A stretch of DNA of 64,000 nt from Oscillospiraceae bacterium (GTDB taxonomy: Bacteria; Bacillota; Clostridia; Saccharofermentanales; Saccharofermentanaceae), in contig FWXP01000001.1 in the NCBI GenBank assembly GCA_900176545.1, forward strand, positions 372,001-436,000. Reading direction: 5' to 3'. Numbering within the stretch: position 1 is the first letter of the stretch; every line of letters starts with the position of its first letter. Below the pieces are notes generated by a model that did not search any database, was not told where the DNA came from, and was given only the letters and a program-made list of their open reading frames with translations. The translations under genes were made by a program, and so were the position numbers. Positions 27,069 through 35,508 of the stretch are shown in pieces.

Positions 27069-27143
27069 TGGAGCCAATGGTGGGAATCGAACCCACGACC
27101 TATTCATTACGAGTGAATTGCTCTACCCCTGAGCCACATTGGC
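27069..27143 (-). tRNA. tRNA-Thr (anticodon CGT)
   Basis: A 75-nt tRNA with encoded CCA. The acceptor stem GCCAATG pairs with the 3' segment CATTGGC; the anticodon stem ATTCA/TGAAT encloses CTCGTAA, giving CGT for ACG codons. The T-arm carries GGGTTCGATTCCC. Confidence 0.95.
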
Positions 27144-27156
27144 ATGTGCGCCTAAA

Positions 27157-27185
27157 AATATACTAATTCAGGCGCGATATGTCAA
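27157..27185 (-). promoter_or_regulatory. Promoter of tRNA-Thr
   Basis: Perfect TTGACA (27185-27180), a 17-bp spacer and TATATT (27162-27157) on the minus strand. The -35 box overlaps the end of the S-adenosylhomocysteine hydrolase gap, so the tRNA has its own start. Confidence 0.87.
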
Positions 27186-27186
27186 G

Positions 27187-28446
27187 TTAGAAATCCCAGG
27201 AAGAGATATACTTCTCCTGCTCGGGAGTAAGCTTATCGATAGTGATCTCCTTAGTGGCAAGAAGTATCTCAGCTACTCTGTTATCGATCTCTTCGGGAGT
27301 CTGGATAACCTTCTTATCAAGATCCTTGCCGTACTTAGCGATATATCTTGCTGACTGAGCCTGAAGAGCAAAGCTCATATCCATGATCTCAACGGGATGA
27401 CCGTCACCTGCAGCAAGGTTAACAAGCCTGCCCTCAGCGACAACACAAACTGTATTACCGTTAGGAAGCTTATATCCGATTATGTTGTGACGAAGCTCCG
27501 TAGCATCGGTAGCGATCTCCTTGAGCTCCTTAACGCTGACCTCACAGTCGAAATGACCGGCATTACAGCAAACGGCACCATCCTTCATAGCCTCGAAGTG
27601 CCTCTTGACGATAACATCTTCACAACCTGTGACAGTAACGAAGAAATCACCTTCCTTAGCTGCATCGTCCATAGTCATTACTTCATATCCTTCCATAAGA
27701 GCCTCACAAGCCTTTACGGGATCGATCTCTGTAACGATGACCTTTGCACCAAGACCCTTAGCTCTCATAGCTACGCCTCTGCCGCACATTCCGTAACCTG
27801 CAACAACAACTGTCTTACCGGAGACAACAAGGTTAGTAGTAGACATGATAGCAGTCCATACTGATTGACCTGTACCGAATCTGTTATCGAAGAGATGCTT
27901 ACATCTGGCATCATTTACAGCTACAACGGGATAAGCGAGCTTGCCTTCCTTCTCAAGGATCTCAAGTCTGTGTACACCTGTAGTAGTCTCCTCACATCCG
28001 CCGATAAGGTTTCTTCCGAGATCCTTACAATCAGAATGAAGGAGCATAGCAAGGTCTCCACCGTCATCGATAACGATATCGGGAACAAAATCGAGAGCCA
28101 TCTTAAGATGCTTGATATATTCCTTCTCATCAACACCGTGAACGGCATATACATGAAGGTCGCCGGAAGCAGCAAGAGCAGCGGCAACATCATCTTGAGT
28201 AGACAAAGGGTTGCAACCCGTGAGCGCTACATCAGCCCCACCTCTTGCAAGAGCCCTGGCAAGACATGCCGTCTTTGCCTCGACATGAACGGATACTGAT
28301 ATCTTCATGCCCTTAAAAGGCTGCTCATCGATAAGTTCCTTCTCGATAGCTCTCAACACAGGCATATTCCTGTATGCCCATTCGATTTTCTCCTTACCAT
28401 AGGGAGCAAGATTGATGTCTTTAACTTCGTAAGCGGGAATACTCAT
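27187..28446 (-). CDS. ahcY: S-adenosylhomocysteine hydrolase
   Basis: The enzyme splits S-adenosylhomocysteine into adenosine and homocysteine with bound NAD. The 419 aa protein opens with YEVKDINLAPYGKEKIEWA, carries the NAD-binding loop VVVAGYGMCGRGVAMRAKG near residue 215, and includes CNAGHFDCE and the C-terminal SARYIAKYGK. The length is typical of the shorter archaeal/anaerobe type, which lacks the 40-residue insert of plant-type enzymes. It begins one base after the purine nucleoside phosphorylase stop, so the two form a unit that can clear the by-products of methylation. Confidence 0.95.
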   Translation of the reverse strand: MSIPAYEVKDINLAPYGKEKIEWAYRNMPVLRAIEKELIDEQPFKGMKISVSVHVEAKTACLARALARGGADVALTGCNPLSTQDDVAAALAASGDLHVYAVHGVDEKEYIKHLKMALDFVPDIVIDDGGDLAMLLHSDCKDLGRNLIGGCEETTTGVHRLEILEKEGKLAYPVVAVNDARCKHLFDNRFGTGQSVWTAIMSTTNLVVSGKTVVVAGYGMCGRGVAMRAKGLGAKVIVTEIDPVKACEALMEGYEVMTMDDAAKEGDFFVTVTGCEDVIVKRHFEAMKDGAVCCNAGHFDCEVSVKELKEIATDATELRHNIIGYKLPNGNTVCVVAEGRLVNLAAGDGHPVEIMDMSFALQAQSARYIAKYGKDLDKKVIQTPEEIDNRVAEILLATKEITIDKLTPEQEKYISSWDF

Positions 28447-28447
28447 A

Positions 28448-29296
28448 TCATACGCTCCATTTCTTAATAAAATTCTTTACCAGATCACAGTTGGATCTTG
28501 ATGACTTATTAGCATTTTCCATGACTTCCTCATGGGTAAGGGCTGTCTTACTGATACCTGCAGCAAGATTAGATATACAGGAAACGGCAGCAACCTTCAT
28601 ACCGCAATGTGCGGCAACGATAGCCTCAGGTACGGTCGACATACCGACAGCTCCTACACCCAGCATCTTGAGCGCTCTGATCTCAGCAGGTGACTCATAC
28701 TGGGGACCTTTACTGTAAGAGTATATACCCTTATGGAGAGTTATTCCAAGCTCTCGTGACGTCTCGAGGAGAAGCTTTACACATTCCTTATCATAGATAA
28801 ATGACTGATCAGGGAATCTTACACCGAATTCATCAAGATTTGGACCTCTCAGAGGTGAATCACAGAAGAAAGAGAAATGATCCTCAATGACCATAAGGTC
28901 AGAAGGCTTCATCTCATCCAGAAGTCCGCCTGCCGCATTTGTAAGGAAAAGAAGCTTAACGCCGAGCTTACTCATAACTCGTACATAAAGAGTACAGACA
29001 GAAGTATCGTAACCTTCGTAATAATGGAATCTTCCGGACATCATGAATACTCTCTTGCCTTCAAGCGTTCCTATAAGGAGTCTTCCTTCGTGTCCGGGAA
29101 CCGTAGATACCGGGAATCCGGGAATATCAGCATAAGGAATGGAAATACAATCCTCACATTCAGATGCAAGAGGTGCAAGTCCGGATCCTAATACGATACA
29201 TACGGAGGGCACTTCCTTAGCAGTGGGAAGGAATCCTTTGATATACTCGGCAGCCGAATCGACTGAGTTCATATAGGATGCGACATCAGTTATCAT
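28448..29296 (-). CDS. punA: Purine nucleoside phosphorylase, trimeric type
   Basis: The enzyme cleaves inosine and guanosine (and deoxy forms) to base and ribose 1-phosphate. The 282 aa protein has VLGSGLAPLA near residue 35, the phosphate/His segment GRFHYYEGY, LFLTNAAGGL and the purine-site region SKGPQYESPAEIRAL, all markers of the trimeric PNP class. It is cotranscribed with ahcY. Trimeric PNPs generally use adenosine poorly, so adenosine from AhcY may first need deamination, or this enzyme may serve general salvage. The ATG at 29296 follows AAAGGAG. Confidence 0.92.
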   Translation of the reverse strand: MITDVASYMNSVDSAAEYIKGFLPTAKEVPSVCIVLGSGLAPLASECEDCISIPYADIPGFPVSTVPGHEGRLLIGTLEGKRVFMMSGRFHYYEGYDTSVCTLYVRVMSKLGVKLLFLTNAAGGLLDEMKPSDLMVIEDHFSFFCDSPLRGPNLDEFGVRFPDQSFIYDKECVKLLLETSRELGITLHKGIYSYSKGPQYESPAEIRALKMLGVGAVGMSTVPEAIVAAHCGMKVAAVSCISNLAAGISKTALTHEEVMENANKSSRSNCDLVKNFIKKWSV

Positions 29297-29323
29297 AGAA
29301 GCTATCTCCTTTACATCAAATAA

Positions 29324-29345
29324 ACAAAGCCCATTTTCATGGGCT
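29324..29345 (-). terminator. Weak terminator after secA
   Basis: AGCCCAT (29345-29339) pairs with ATGGGCT (29334-29328) with a GAAA loop. The tail is TTGTTTATTT, so termination may be partial and allow some read-through into punA-ahcY. Confidence 0.6.
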
Positions 29346-29358
29346 CTGTATCAATTCA

Positions 29359-32154
29359 TCAAAGATTCTTACCGCAGCAGTTCTTATACTTCTTACCGCT
29401 GCCGCAAGGGCAAAGATCGTTACGTCCGACCTTAGAAGAATCACGCTTTATCGGTGCAGCGGCTGCAGGCTGGGAAGCACCCTGGACCTGCTGAGCCTCA
29501 GTAGGCAGAGTATTAGCCTGAGGTCTTGCGGCACCTTCCTTCATGGAAGATACGGCAGATCTTGTCTCAACCTTCTTCTCAGCGGAGAAATGACCTTTCA
29601 TAAGGATCCTGACCGAATCAGTCTGGATAGATTCATTCATCTCCTCGAACATATCGGCACTTTCCATCTTGTACTCAACAACAGGATCATGCTGTCCGAC
29701 ACTTCTCATCCTGATGGAAGTAGAAAGCTGATCCATAGCATCGATATGATCCATCCACTTCTGATCTACAGTGGTAAGAAGGATAGCTCTCTCAGCCTCC
29801 TTAAAGATCTCACTTGTAACAGACTCTTCCTTGATCTTAAGTGCTTCAACAGCGTCCTTATTGACCATTTCCTTGAGCTCGTCAGGAGAAGGAAGCTCTT
29901 CAGACTCATTCTTTACAAGAACAACTGAAGGTATCTCACCGAAGATCTCCTCGAGTTTCATACCGAGAGTATATCTTTCAGCGGGTGTGATAACACCGTC
30001 AACTGCGAATGCATCGATCTGCCTGTCTACTACCTTCTCGATCATCTTAAGGAATGTCTCATGCATATCCTCACCGTCGATGACCTTACGACGCTGCTCA
30101 TAAGTGATAGTTCTCTGAATATTATTAACATCGTCATACTCAAGGACATTCTTACGTGCACCGAAGTGAAGTGCCTCGAGCTTCTTCTGTGAACTGTCGA
30201 TAAGCTTTGTAAGGATACCTGTCTGGATCTCCATGGTCTCATCAACGCCCAAAGTATTATACATATTTGTAACTCTGTCACCGCCGAAGATACGAAGAAG
30301 ATCATCATCAAGAGCAAGATAGAACTTCGTGCGTCCGGGATCTCCCTGACGACCGGCACGACCCTTGAGCTGATTATCGATACGTCTTGACTCATGTCTC
30401 TCGGTACCAACGATATAAAGACCGCCGAGTGCACGTACTTCCTCTGCCTCGGGCTTGATCTGAGCAGAGAACTTAGCTTCCAGTTCAGCAAACTTTGCAC
30501 GAGCTGCAAGGATGATCTCGTCATCTGTCTCATTGTGAGCTGTAGCAGCATCGATCATATCTTCCTCATAACCGAGCTTTCTCATCTCCTGCTTAGCGAG
30601 GTACTCACTGTTACCTCCAAGGAGGATATCGGTACCACGACCGGCCATGTTAGTAGCGATGGTAACGGCACCCTTACGACCGGCCTGTGCAACGATCTCA
30701 GCCTCTCGCATATGGTTCTTAGCATTAAGGACATTATGCTTGATACCGGCCTTAGTGAATATCTTGGAAAGGTACTCTGACTTATCGACATTAACTGTAC
30801 CTACAAGTACGGGCTGACCCTTGCTATGTGCCTCGATTACAGTCTTGAGGACTGCAGCATACTTACCCTTCTGAGTCTTAAAGACTGCATCATTCTCATC
30901 GATACGGGCAATAGGCTTGTTGGTAGGTATCTGGATAACGTCGAGGTTATAGATGGACCTGAACTCAGCCTCCTCTGTATAAGCAGTACCGGTCATACCG
31001 GAAAGCTTGGAATACATACGGAAGAAGTTCTGGAACGTGATAGTTGCAAGAGTCTTATTCTCGTTAGCGATCTTAACGCCCTCCTTAGCCTCAATGGACT
31101 GATGGAGACCGTCACTGTATCTTCTACCCGGCATAAGACGACCGGTAAAGTCATCAACGATAACAACCTCACCGTCATTTACAACATACTGCTTGTCAAG
31201 GTGGAAGTTACCGTGTGCCTTAAGAGCATTGTTGATGTAATGCTGCAAAGAGATATTATCGGGATCGGAAAGGTTTTCAACGCCGAAGAACTTCTCTGCC
31301 TTCTTGATACCGTTTCCTGTAAGAACAGATGTATTAGCTTTCTCGTCAATAACATAATCAGCATCACCGACGATCTCATCCATATCTACCTTGTCATCTG
31401 TCTCAACTACGGTAAATGACTTAAGAGTCCTAACGAATGTATCCGCCTTCTGGTAAAGGTCGGAAGACTCGGTTCCTCTACCGGAAATGATAAGAGGAGT
31501 CCTTGCCTCATCGATAAGGATAGAGTCGACCTCATCGACAATGGCATAATTGAGTTCACGCTGAACGAGCTGCTCCTTGCGAACGACCATGTTATCACGA
31601 AGATAATCGAATCCGAATTCGTTATTAGTTCCGTATACGATGTCGCAAGCATACATTTCCTTACGCTTATTGTTAGGAATGTCGTGAATTATAAGACCAA
31701 CAGTAAGTCCGAGGAATCTGTAAACCTTACCCATCCACTCAGAGTCACGCTTTGCAAGGTAATCATTAACTGTTACAACGTGAACTCCCTTACCTGTAAG
31801 AGCGTTGAGATAAACAGGCATCGTAGCAACGAGAGTCTTACCTTCACCTGTCTTCATCTCGGCGATACGTCCCTGATGAAGAACGATACCACCGATTACC
31901 TGTACCCTGTAAGGCTTCATGCCGAGAACTCTCCATGCCGCCTCACGCATCGTTGCAAAGGCTTCGGGAAGTATGCTGTCCAAAGTCTCGCCTGCTTCGA
32001 TTCTTTCCTTAAATTCATCTGTCTTGCCGCGAAGTTCAGTATCAGAAAGCTTGGAATACTCTTCCTCGAGATCCATTACCTTATTTACGATAGGAGTGAT
32101 CCTCTTGATCTCCCTGTCGCTATGAGTTCCGAAAACGGCTGTAAACATTCCCAT
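29359..32154 (-). CDS. secA: Protein translocase ATPase SecA
   Basis: SecA drives preproteins through SecYEG at the membrane. The 931 aa protein is complete: Walker A MKTGEGKTLVATMP near residue 100, the DEVDSILIDEARTP segment (Walker B and following) near 205-220, the second nucleotide domain with TNMAGRGTDI and ESRRIDNQLKGRAGRQGDPG, the scaffold and wing region, and a C-terminal zinc SEC-C tail [18 protein letters not shown]. It starts two bases after yerC stops. This is the only SecA in the window, and the tail implies SecB-like or ribosome contacts. Confidence 0.98.
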   Translation of the reverse strand: MGMFTAVFGTHSDREIKRITPIVNKVMDLEEEYSKLSDTELRGKTDEFKERIEAGETLDSILPEAFATMREAAWRVLGMKPYRVQVIGGIVLHQGRIAEMKTGEGKTLVATMPVYLNALTGKGVHVVTVNDYLAKRDSEWMGKVYRFLGLTVGLIIHDIPNNKRKEMYACDIVYGTNNEFGFDYLRDNMVVRKEQLVQRELNYAIVDEVDSILIDEARTPLIISGRGTESSDLYQKADTFVRTLKSFTVVETDDKVDMDEIVGDADYVIDEKANTSVLTGNGIKKAEKFFGVENLSDPDNISLQHYINNALKAHGNFHLDKQYVVNDGEVVIVDDFTGRLMPGRRYSDGLHQSIEAKEGVKIANENKTLATITFQNFFRMYSKLSGMTGTAYTEEAEFRSIYNLDVIQIPTNKPIARIDENDAVFKTQKGKYAAVLKTVIEAHSKGQPVLVGTVNVDKSEYLSKIFTKAGIKHNVLNAKNHMREAEIVAQAGRKGAVTIATNMAGRGTDILLGGNSEYLAKQEMRKLGYEEDMIDAATAHNETDDEIILAARAKFAELEAKFSAQIKPEAEEVRALGGLYIVGTERHESRRIDNQLKGRAGRQGDPGRTKFYLALDDDLLRIFGGDRVTNMYNTLGVDETMEIQTGILTKLIDSSQKKLEALHFGARKNVLEYDDVNNIQRTITYEQRRKVIDGEDMHETFLKMIEKVVDRQIDAFAVDGVITPAERYTLGMKLEEIFGEIPSVVLVKNESEELPSPDELKEMVNKDAVEALKIKEESVTSEIFKEAERAILLTTVDQKWMDHIDAMDQLSTSIRMRSVGQHDPVVEYKMESADMFEEMNESIQTDSVRILMKGHFSAEKKVETRSAVSSMKEGAARPQANTLPTEAQQVQGASQPAAAAPIKRDSSKVGRNDLCPCGSGKKYKNCCGKNL

Positions 32155-32156
32155 TG

Positions 32157-32552
32157 TTAATTCTCCTCTGGTCTTTCATTCTTTAATCTGTTCAAAGCGG
32201 TCCTGTAACCGCCGTGCTCGTTGTTATAACAAGTCTTGACTCGCGATATGGTAGTGGAACTTACCTTAGTACTGTTACGTCCCTTACCCTTACGCGTATC
32301 CCTTTTCCCCTTGTCCGAGGACTGACTATCTTCACTATTGGCAGGCGGAGCTAATTCCTTGATTATCTCTTCATAGCTCTTGCCCTGGTCGATAAGAAGA
32401 AGTATCTGCCATCTGTGAAGCATCGAACACATCTCGTTATAAGACATAAGATCCGAGAAGAAACTGTGAAGTTCTTCAGGAGTCTTCAGAGTCAATATAG
32501 CCTCATAGAGATTATCGAGTGCTTCCTGTTCGTGATCGTCAAATACAGCCAT
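32157..32552 (-). CDS. yerC: YerC/TrpR-like DNA-binding protein with insertion
   Basis: YerC-family proteins have a TrpR-type helix-turn-helix; their targets are mostly unknown. The 131 aa protein shows the family N-terminus (LYEAILTLKTPEELHSFFSDL), the first HTH helix (YEEIIKEL, 60-67) and the recognition helix (SSTTISRVKTC, 98-108). Between them are about 29 extra residues, rich in Ser, Lys, Arg and Asp, exactly at the turn of the HTH; ordinary family members have only a few residues there. The ATG at 32552 is used; a TTG at 32561 overlapping the upstream stop is an alternative. It is 2 nt from secA. Confidence 0.85.
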   Translation of the reverse strand: MAVFDDHEQEALDNLYEAILTLKTPEELHSFFSDLMSYNEMCSMLHRWQILLLIDQGKSYEEIIKELAPPANSEDSQSSDKGKRDTRKGKGRNSTKVSSTTISRVKTCYNNEHGGYRTALNRLKNERPEEN

Positions 32553-32557
32553 TCGGA

Positions 32558-32791
32558 TCAACCCATAAGAGAAAAGAATCTGTCTATAAGTACCTCAGCA
32601 TAACCAACCGCTACGGCATATGCGATAAAAGTCACCAATAAGATCGCCAATATAGCATAGGTTATCCTCTTAAAGAAAAGCTCCCTTTGAGCTTTCTTCA
32701 TAACTTCACCGATACCGCGGGCTGATGAAGCCTTATTACCGATATCAGAATGAGCCAGAGCGGGTTTTCTTACAGAAGAATTACTTCTCAC
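32558..32791 (-). CDS. Small single-helix membrane protein, unknown
   Basis: From the GTG at 32791, preceded by GGGAGG, the protein has 77 aa: a polar N-terminal half with Ser, Lys and Arg, then one membrane helix at about residues 50-72 (ITYAILAILLVTFIAYAVAV). Longer starts at 32809 and 32827 are open, but the candidate -10 box TATCAT lies at 32831-32826, so a transcript from there would begin too late for them. The stop overlaps the possible TTG start of yerC. No family is recognised. Position before yerC and secA hints at, but does not prove, a role in envelope traffic. Confidence 0.6.
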   Translation of the reverse strand: MRSNSSVRKPALAHSDIGNKASSARGIGEVMKKAQRELFFKRITYAILAILLVTFIAYAVAVGYAEVLIDRFFSLMG

Positions 32792-32825
32792 AAGAATATG
32801 GCCTCCCATAAAAATAGTCCATACC

Positions 32826-32854
32826 ATGATACCCTAACTTAATTTCGAAAACAA
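32826..32854 (-). promoter_or_regulatory. Candidate promoter for the yerC-secA unit
   Basis: TTGTTT (32854-32849), a 17-bp spacer and TATCAT (32831-32826) on the minus strand, between the TadE-like gene and the small membrane protein gene. Confidence 0.5.
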
Positions 32855-32875
32855 CATTCTAATATATTTATATTA

Positions 32876-33865
32876 TTAAGAAGTGCCGTATGTCGTTATG
32901 ACGAGTTCAACACCATTAGCTTCAGCATAACTCTCGAGACCCTGAATATACTGAACAGTATCTTCAGGTGAATTGGATGGTATAACTACCACGAGTCTCC
33001 TGTCTTCGATGTCACTATCGGAGATATTATAAGTCGTACCGCCGATATTCACGTCGGCACCTTCAAATGACGCCAGGGAGTCAATCTCTTCCCTTACCCT
33101 TCTATCCACTCTGTCCGGGTCCTGATTAGTCGGCTTGTTAAGATCGATACTTAGATATGAAGTAGCTACGCCGTCTTGAAGATCATTAATGACGGGAAAT
33201 GTATGAGGAAGATTAGAGCCGTAGTGTTCTTCAAACCACTGTCCTCTGTCGAGATTATTCATTCCCCATACATCTTCTTCCTCATCGGATGCCTCTTCAT
33301 TACCGTTAAGGAACAGCTCAAGATCCCCATAGAACGGGATACCGTCCGTAACATGCATGGTGACCGGTCCGACTATAGTATCCACACTGTAAGAAACGAT
33401 AACAGCAATAAAACCGTTATGTGTATCGATATCGAAATCAACATCGATAGTATCAGGCAGGAAGAATTCTGAACCGTTATTGTATTCAACGTACTTCTGA
33501 GCGATATCATCTTCAAAATTCGACGAGAGAGCAAGATCAAATACAGCCTCTGTGAGAGATCTGTCAGAAGCTATATCGAATCCGCTCAGTCGCTGCAACA
33601 TCTGAGACGTTGTATTAGATGCATCAGCATCTTCAGTATTACCGTCAGGCATCATATTCGTGAGCGTACTGACAGTATCAGCTGCCGTAACAGACAACGG
33701 CGTTAAAAGAGCAAAATCCTCGCAAGTATTGCTCACGGCTCTTTGCATCAGTATATCTGTCCTAATAAGGCTCAAAGCCGTTATGATGCTCGTTATAAAG
33801 CACAGCGTTACAGTAAACGCTATGGCTGACTCTATCGTTATGCTTCCGATCTTAGATCTATTCAT
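32876..33865 (-). CDS. TadE/G-like membrane-anchored protein
   Basis: A 329 aa protein from the ATG at 33865. It opens with a short basic stretch and GSITIESAIAFTVTLCFITS, the pattern of TadE/TadG pseudopilin-like proteins, in which a Glu follows the helix start by a few residues. One N-terminal helix is followed by a large extracellular part with many Asp, Thr and Asn. The start overlaps the upstream DUF5702 gene by 8 nt and follows GGAG. Longer starts to 33916 lie inside that gene. It is the last gene of a three-gene locus that lacks any Tad ATPase or platform protein. Confidence 0.72.
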   Translation of the reverse strand: MNRSKIGSITIESAIAFTVTLCFITSIITALSLIRTDILMQRAVSNTCEDFALLTPLSVTAADTVSTLTNMMPDGNTEDADASNTTSQMLQRLSGFDIASDRSLTEAVFDLALSSNFEDDIAQKYVEYNNGSEFFLPDTIDVDFDIDTHNGFIAVIVSYSVDTIVGPVTMHVTDGIPFYGDLELFLNGNEEASDEEEDVWGMNNLDRGQWFEEHYGSNLPHTFPVINDLQDGVATSYLSIDLNKPTNQDPDRVDRRVREEIDSLASFEGADVNIGGTTYNISDSDIEDRRLVVVIPSNSPEDTVQYIQGLESYAEANGVELVITTYGTS

Positions 33866-35225
33866 ACGTCTCAACTCCATAGATACAATATGTACGCGAA
33901 TATACCGTCTCCTCATTATCGTGAGCGGTTCCTACGCTGATACCGCAAACATATCCAGGAAAATCCCTTTCCAATATCTCACTCATCCTGGAAAGCATAA
34001 GAGAATCAGGAACTAAGTTCATATAGATGCTCAAGATATCCCTGTATCCTATTGTTATCGCAGGATAATCCTCCAACTGAGCAAGAGTCATTCGCTCACC
34101 GCTAAGAAGGTTTGCCGTATCTCTGGTAGCATAGTTCTCAGCGATATACATGACTATTACAGCGGAACTATATTCAGAAGGTATGACTACGGTTCCCAGA
34201 GACGCTATCTCGATCAATATGGAAAGCACTTCTCCGATACCGTTTATCCACTCCATCATCTCGGGGTCCGCTTCAATGTTGATGATCTCCACGATAAAAG
34301 AGAATTGAAATATCAGTAATGCACATGCAGTTGCACCATCTCTGCCTTCTAGACCTGTAAGGATATATTCCGTATCAGTAGACTCTTCAGCATGAAATAG
34401 TGAAAAAGAAGTTCCGTCGAGGGCTGTATCGTCATCTATTAAGCTGTCAAAGTTATAAGAAGCATAGTTCACGGCGAATCCGTGGAACAACGGACCGGAG
34501 ATCATATCAGCTGTGTTATCGAACATATTATAAAGCCCGGTAACAGTATCGATACCAAATTCCATGTCTCTCGGAGAATACGCACTTCCAACATCAGGCC
34601 CGTCATTATCCAGTTGATCGAAGATATCGATAAATTCGGAAAAACCTTCGATATAGCTGTCAATATCATCAATTCCCAACTCCGAAGCATATTCGAGAAT
34701 ATCTTCAGATACAGTTACAGCGCCGTCTATTATGTCCATCATGACATCTGAAGCTCCGCTGCTCATAAAGCTCCTGATCTTATCAAGGATACCGTATTCA
34801 TCGATAGACTCGATCACTTCAAAAAGATAGTCAGTAATAAATGACACCATTATCCCGGATGTCCTGTAGGAATAATACAAAGAGATCGCATCCTTTAGAT
34901 CATCGGTATCAAAGCTGTTGACGCCGCATACATAAATCTCTGAGCCTTCTGTTATTCCGGAACCTGAGAGGACCAAGCTATACACATCGCTGTCGATAGT
35001 ATTGATATCAAATGCATATATACCATATGTCTTGAAGAGCTGCCTGTCATAATCGGAAAGATATGTCTCCACCTGCAGCTTAACAGCCCTTGTATATGCC
35101 ATATTGCATCGAAGTTCCTCAACAAGACCAATGTACGTACATTCCACGAGAATGACTGCTGACAGTACTATCGCCAGAAAAAGTGTCGTAGCACCTCTTC
35201 TGTTACCCTTCCTCAGAAAGCGCAT
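33858..35225 (-). CDS. DUF5702-like membrane-anchored protein
   Basis: The 455 aa protein begins at the ATG at 35225, with GGAGG eight bases before it. The N-terminus, RRGATTLFLAIVLSAVILVE then LRCNMAYTRAVKLQVETY, followed by YDRQLFKTYGIYAFD, is the pattern of DUF5702 proteins, which accompany Tad-type pilus genes in Clostridia. The rest is an acidic extracellular region with several weak helices near residues 295-345. The gene overlaps its neighbours at both ends, indicating a translationally coupled set. Function in the family is unproven; a minor structural role is the usual guess. Confidence 0.72.
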   Translation of the reverse strand: MRFLRKGNRRGATTLFLAIVLSAVILVECTYIGLVEELRCNMAYTRAVKLQVETYLSDYDRQLFKTYGIYAFDINTIDSDVYSLVLSGSGITEGSEIYVCGVNSFDTDDLKDAISLYYSYRTSGIMVSFITDYLFEVIESIDEYGILDKIRSFMSSGASDVMMDIIDGAVTVSEDILEYASELGIDDIDSYIEGFSEFIDIFDQLDNDGPDVGSAYSPRDMEFGIDTVTGLYNMFDNTADMISGPLFHGFAVNYASYNFDSLIDDDTALDGTSFSLFHAEESTDTEYILTGLEGRDGATACALLIFQFSFIVEIINIEADPEMMEWINGIGEVLSILIEIASLGTVVIPSEYSSAVIVMYIAENYATRDTANLLSGERMTLAQLEDYPAITIGYRDILSIYMNLVPDSLMLSRMSEILERDFPGYVCGISVGTAHDNEETVYSRTYCIYGVETYE

Positions 35226-35448
35226 CTTCAACACCTCCGTAGATGATCCTGTAATTCTCTGACAATCCGGTCAGAAGAGTATTCAGCTGCTCCGCGGAGA
35301 TCCCGTCGGTACCATCTTCGACATCTTCCACAGCAGTAGTAGTCTCTCCTGCGCAGTCAACGCAGACATCAGCCGGAATTATGATAAGTGCAGTAAGTAC
35401 AAATATCACGGCGGTTATCACTATCGCAGTTTCAAGAGTTGAACCCAT
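35203..35448 (-). CDS. Small membrane protein, possible pseudopilin-like component
   Basis: An 81 aa protein whose first residues MGSTLETAIVITAVIFVLTA form one N-terminal membrane helix with an early Glu, as in Tad-type small pilins, followed by a Thr/Asp/Glu-rich tail. It overlaps the DUF5702 gene by 23 nt. The GGGGG ribosome site lies in the 3' arm of the hairpin 35457-35490. Homology is not demonstrated; the pilin idea rests on the leader shape and neighbours. Confidence 0.62.
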   Translation of the reverse strand: MGSTLETAIVITAVIFVLTALIIIPADVCVDCAGETTTAVEDVEDGTDGISAEQLNTLLTGLSENYRIIYGGVEDALSEEG

Positions 35449-35490
35449 AAAAATACCCCCTGTATCGATCTTATCCAGATAATACAGGGG
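35449..35490 (-). terminator. Hairpin after pheT that contains the next gene's ribosome site
   Basis: On the minus strand a perfect 9-bp stem (35490-35482 with 35465-35457) with a 16-nt loop is followed by GTATTTTT and the ATG at 35448. It is placed as the pheT terminator; the 3' arm contains GGGGG, the ribosome site of the small membrane protein. A TATTAT box at 35484-35479 lies partly in the 5' arm, so a transcript started there would lack that arm. Confidence 0.65.
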
Positions 35491-35508
35491 ATATTGAAAG
35501 ATTACTTA

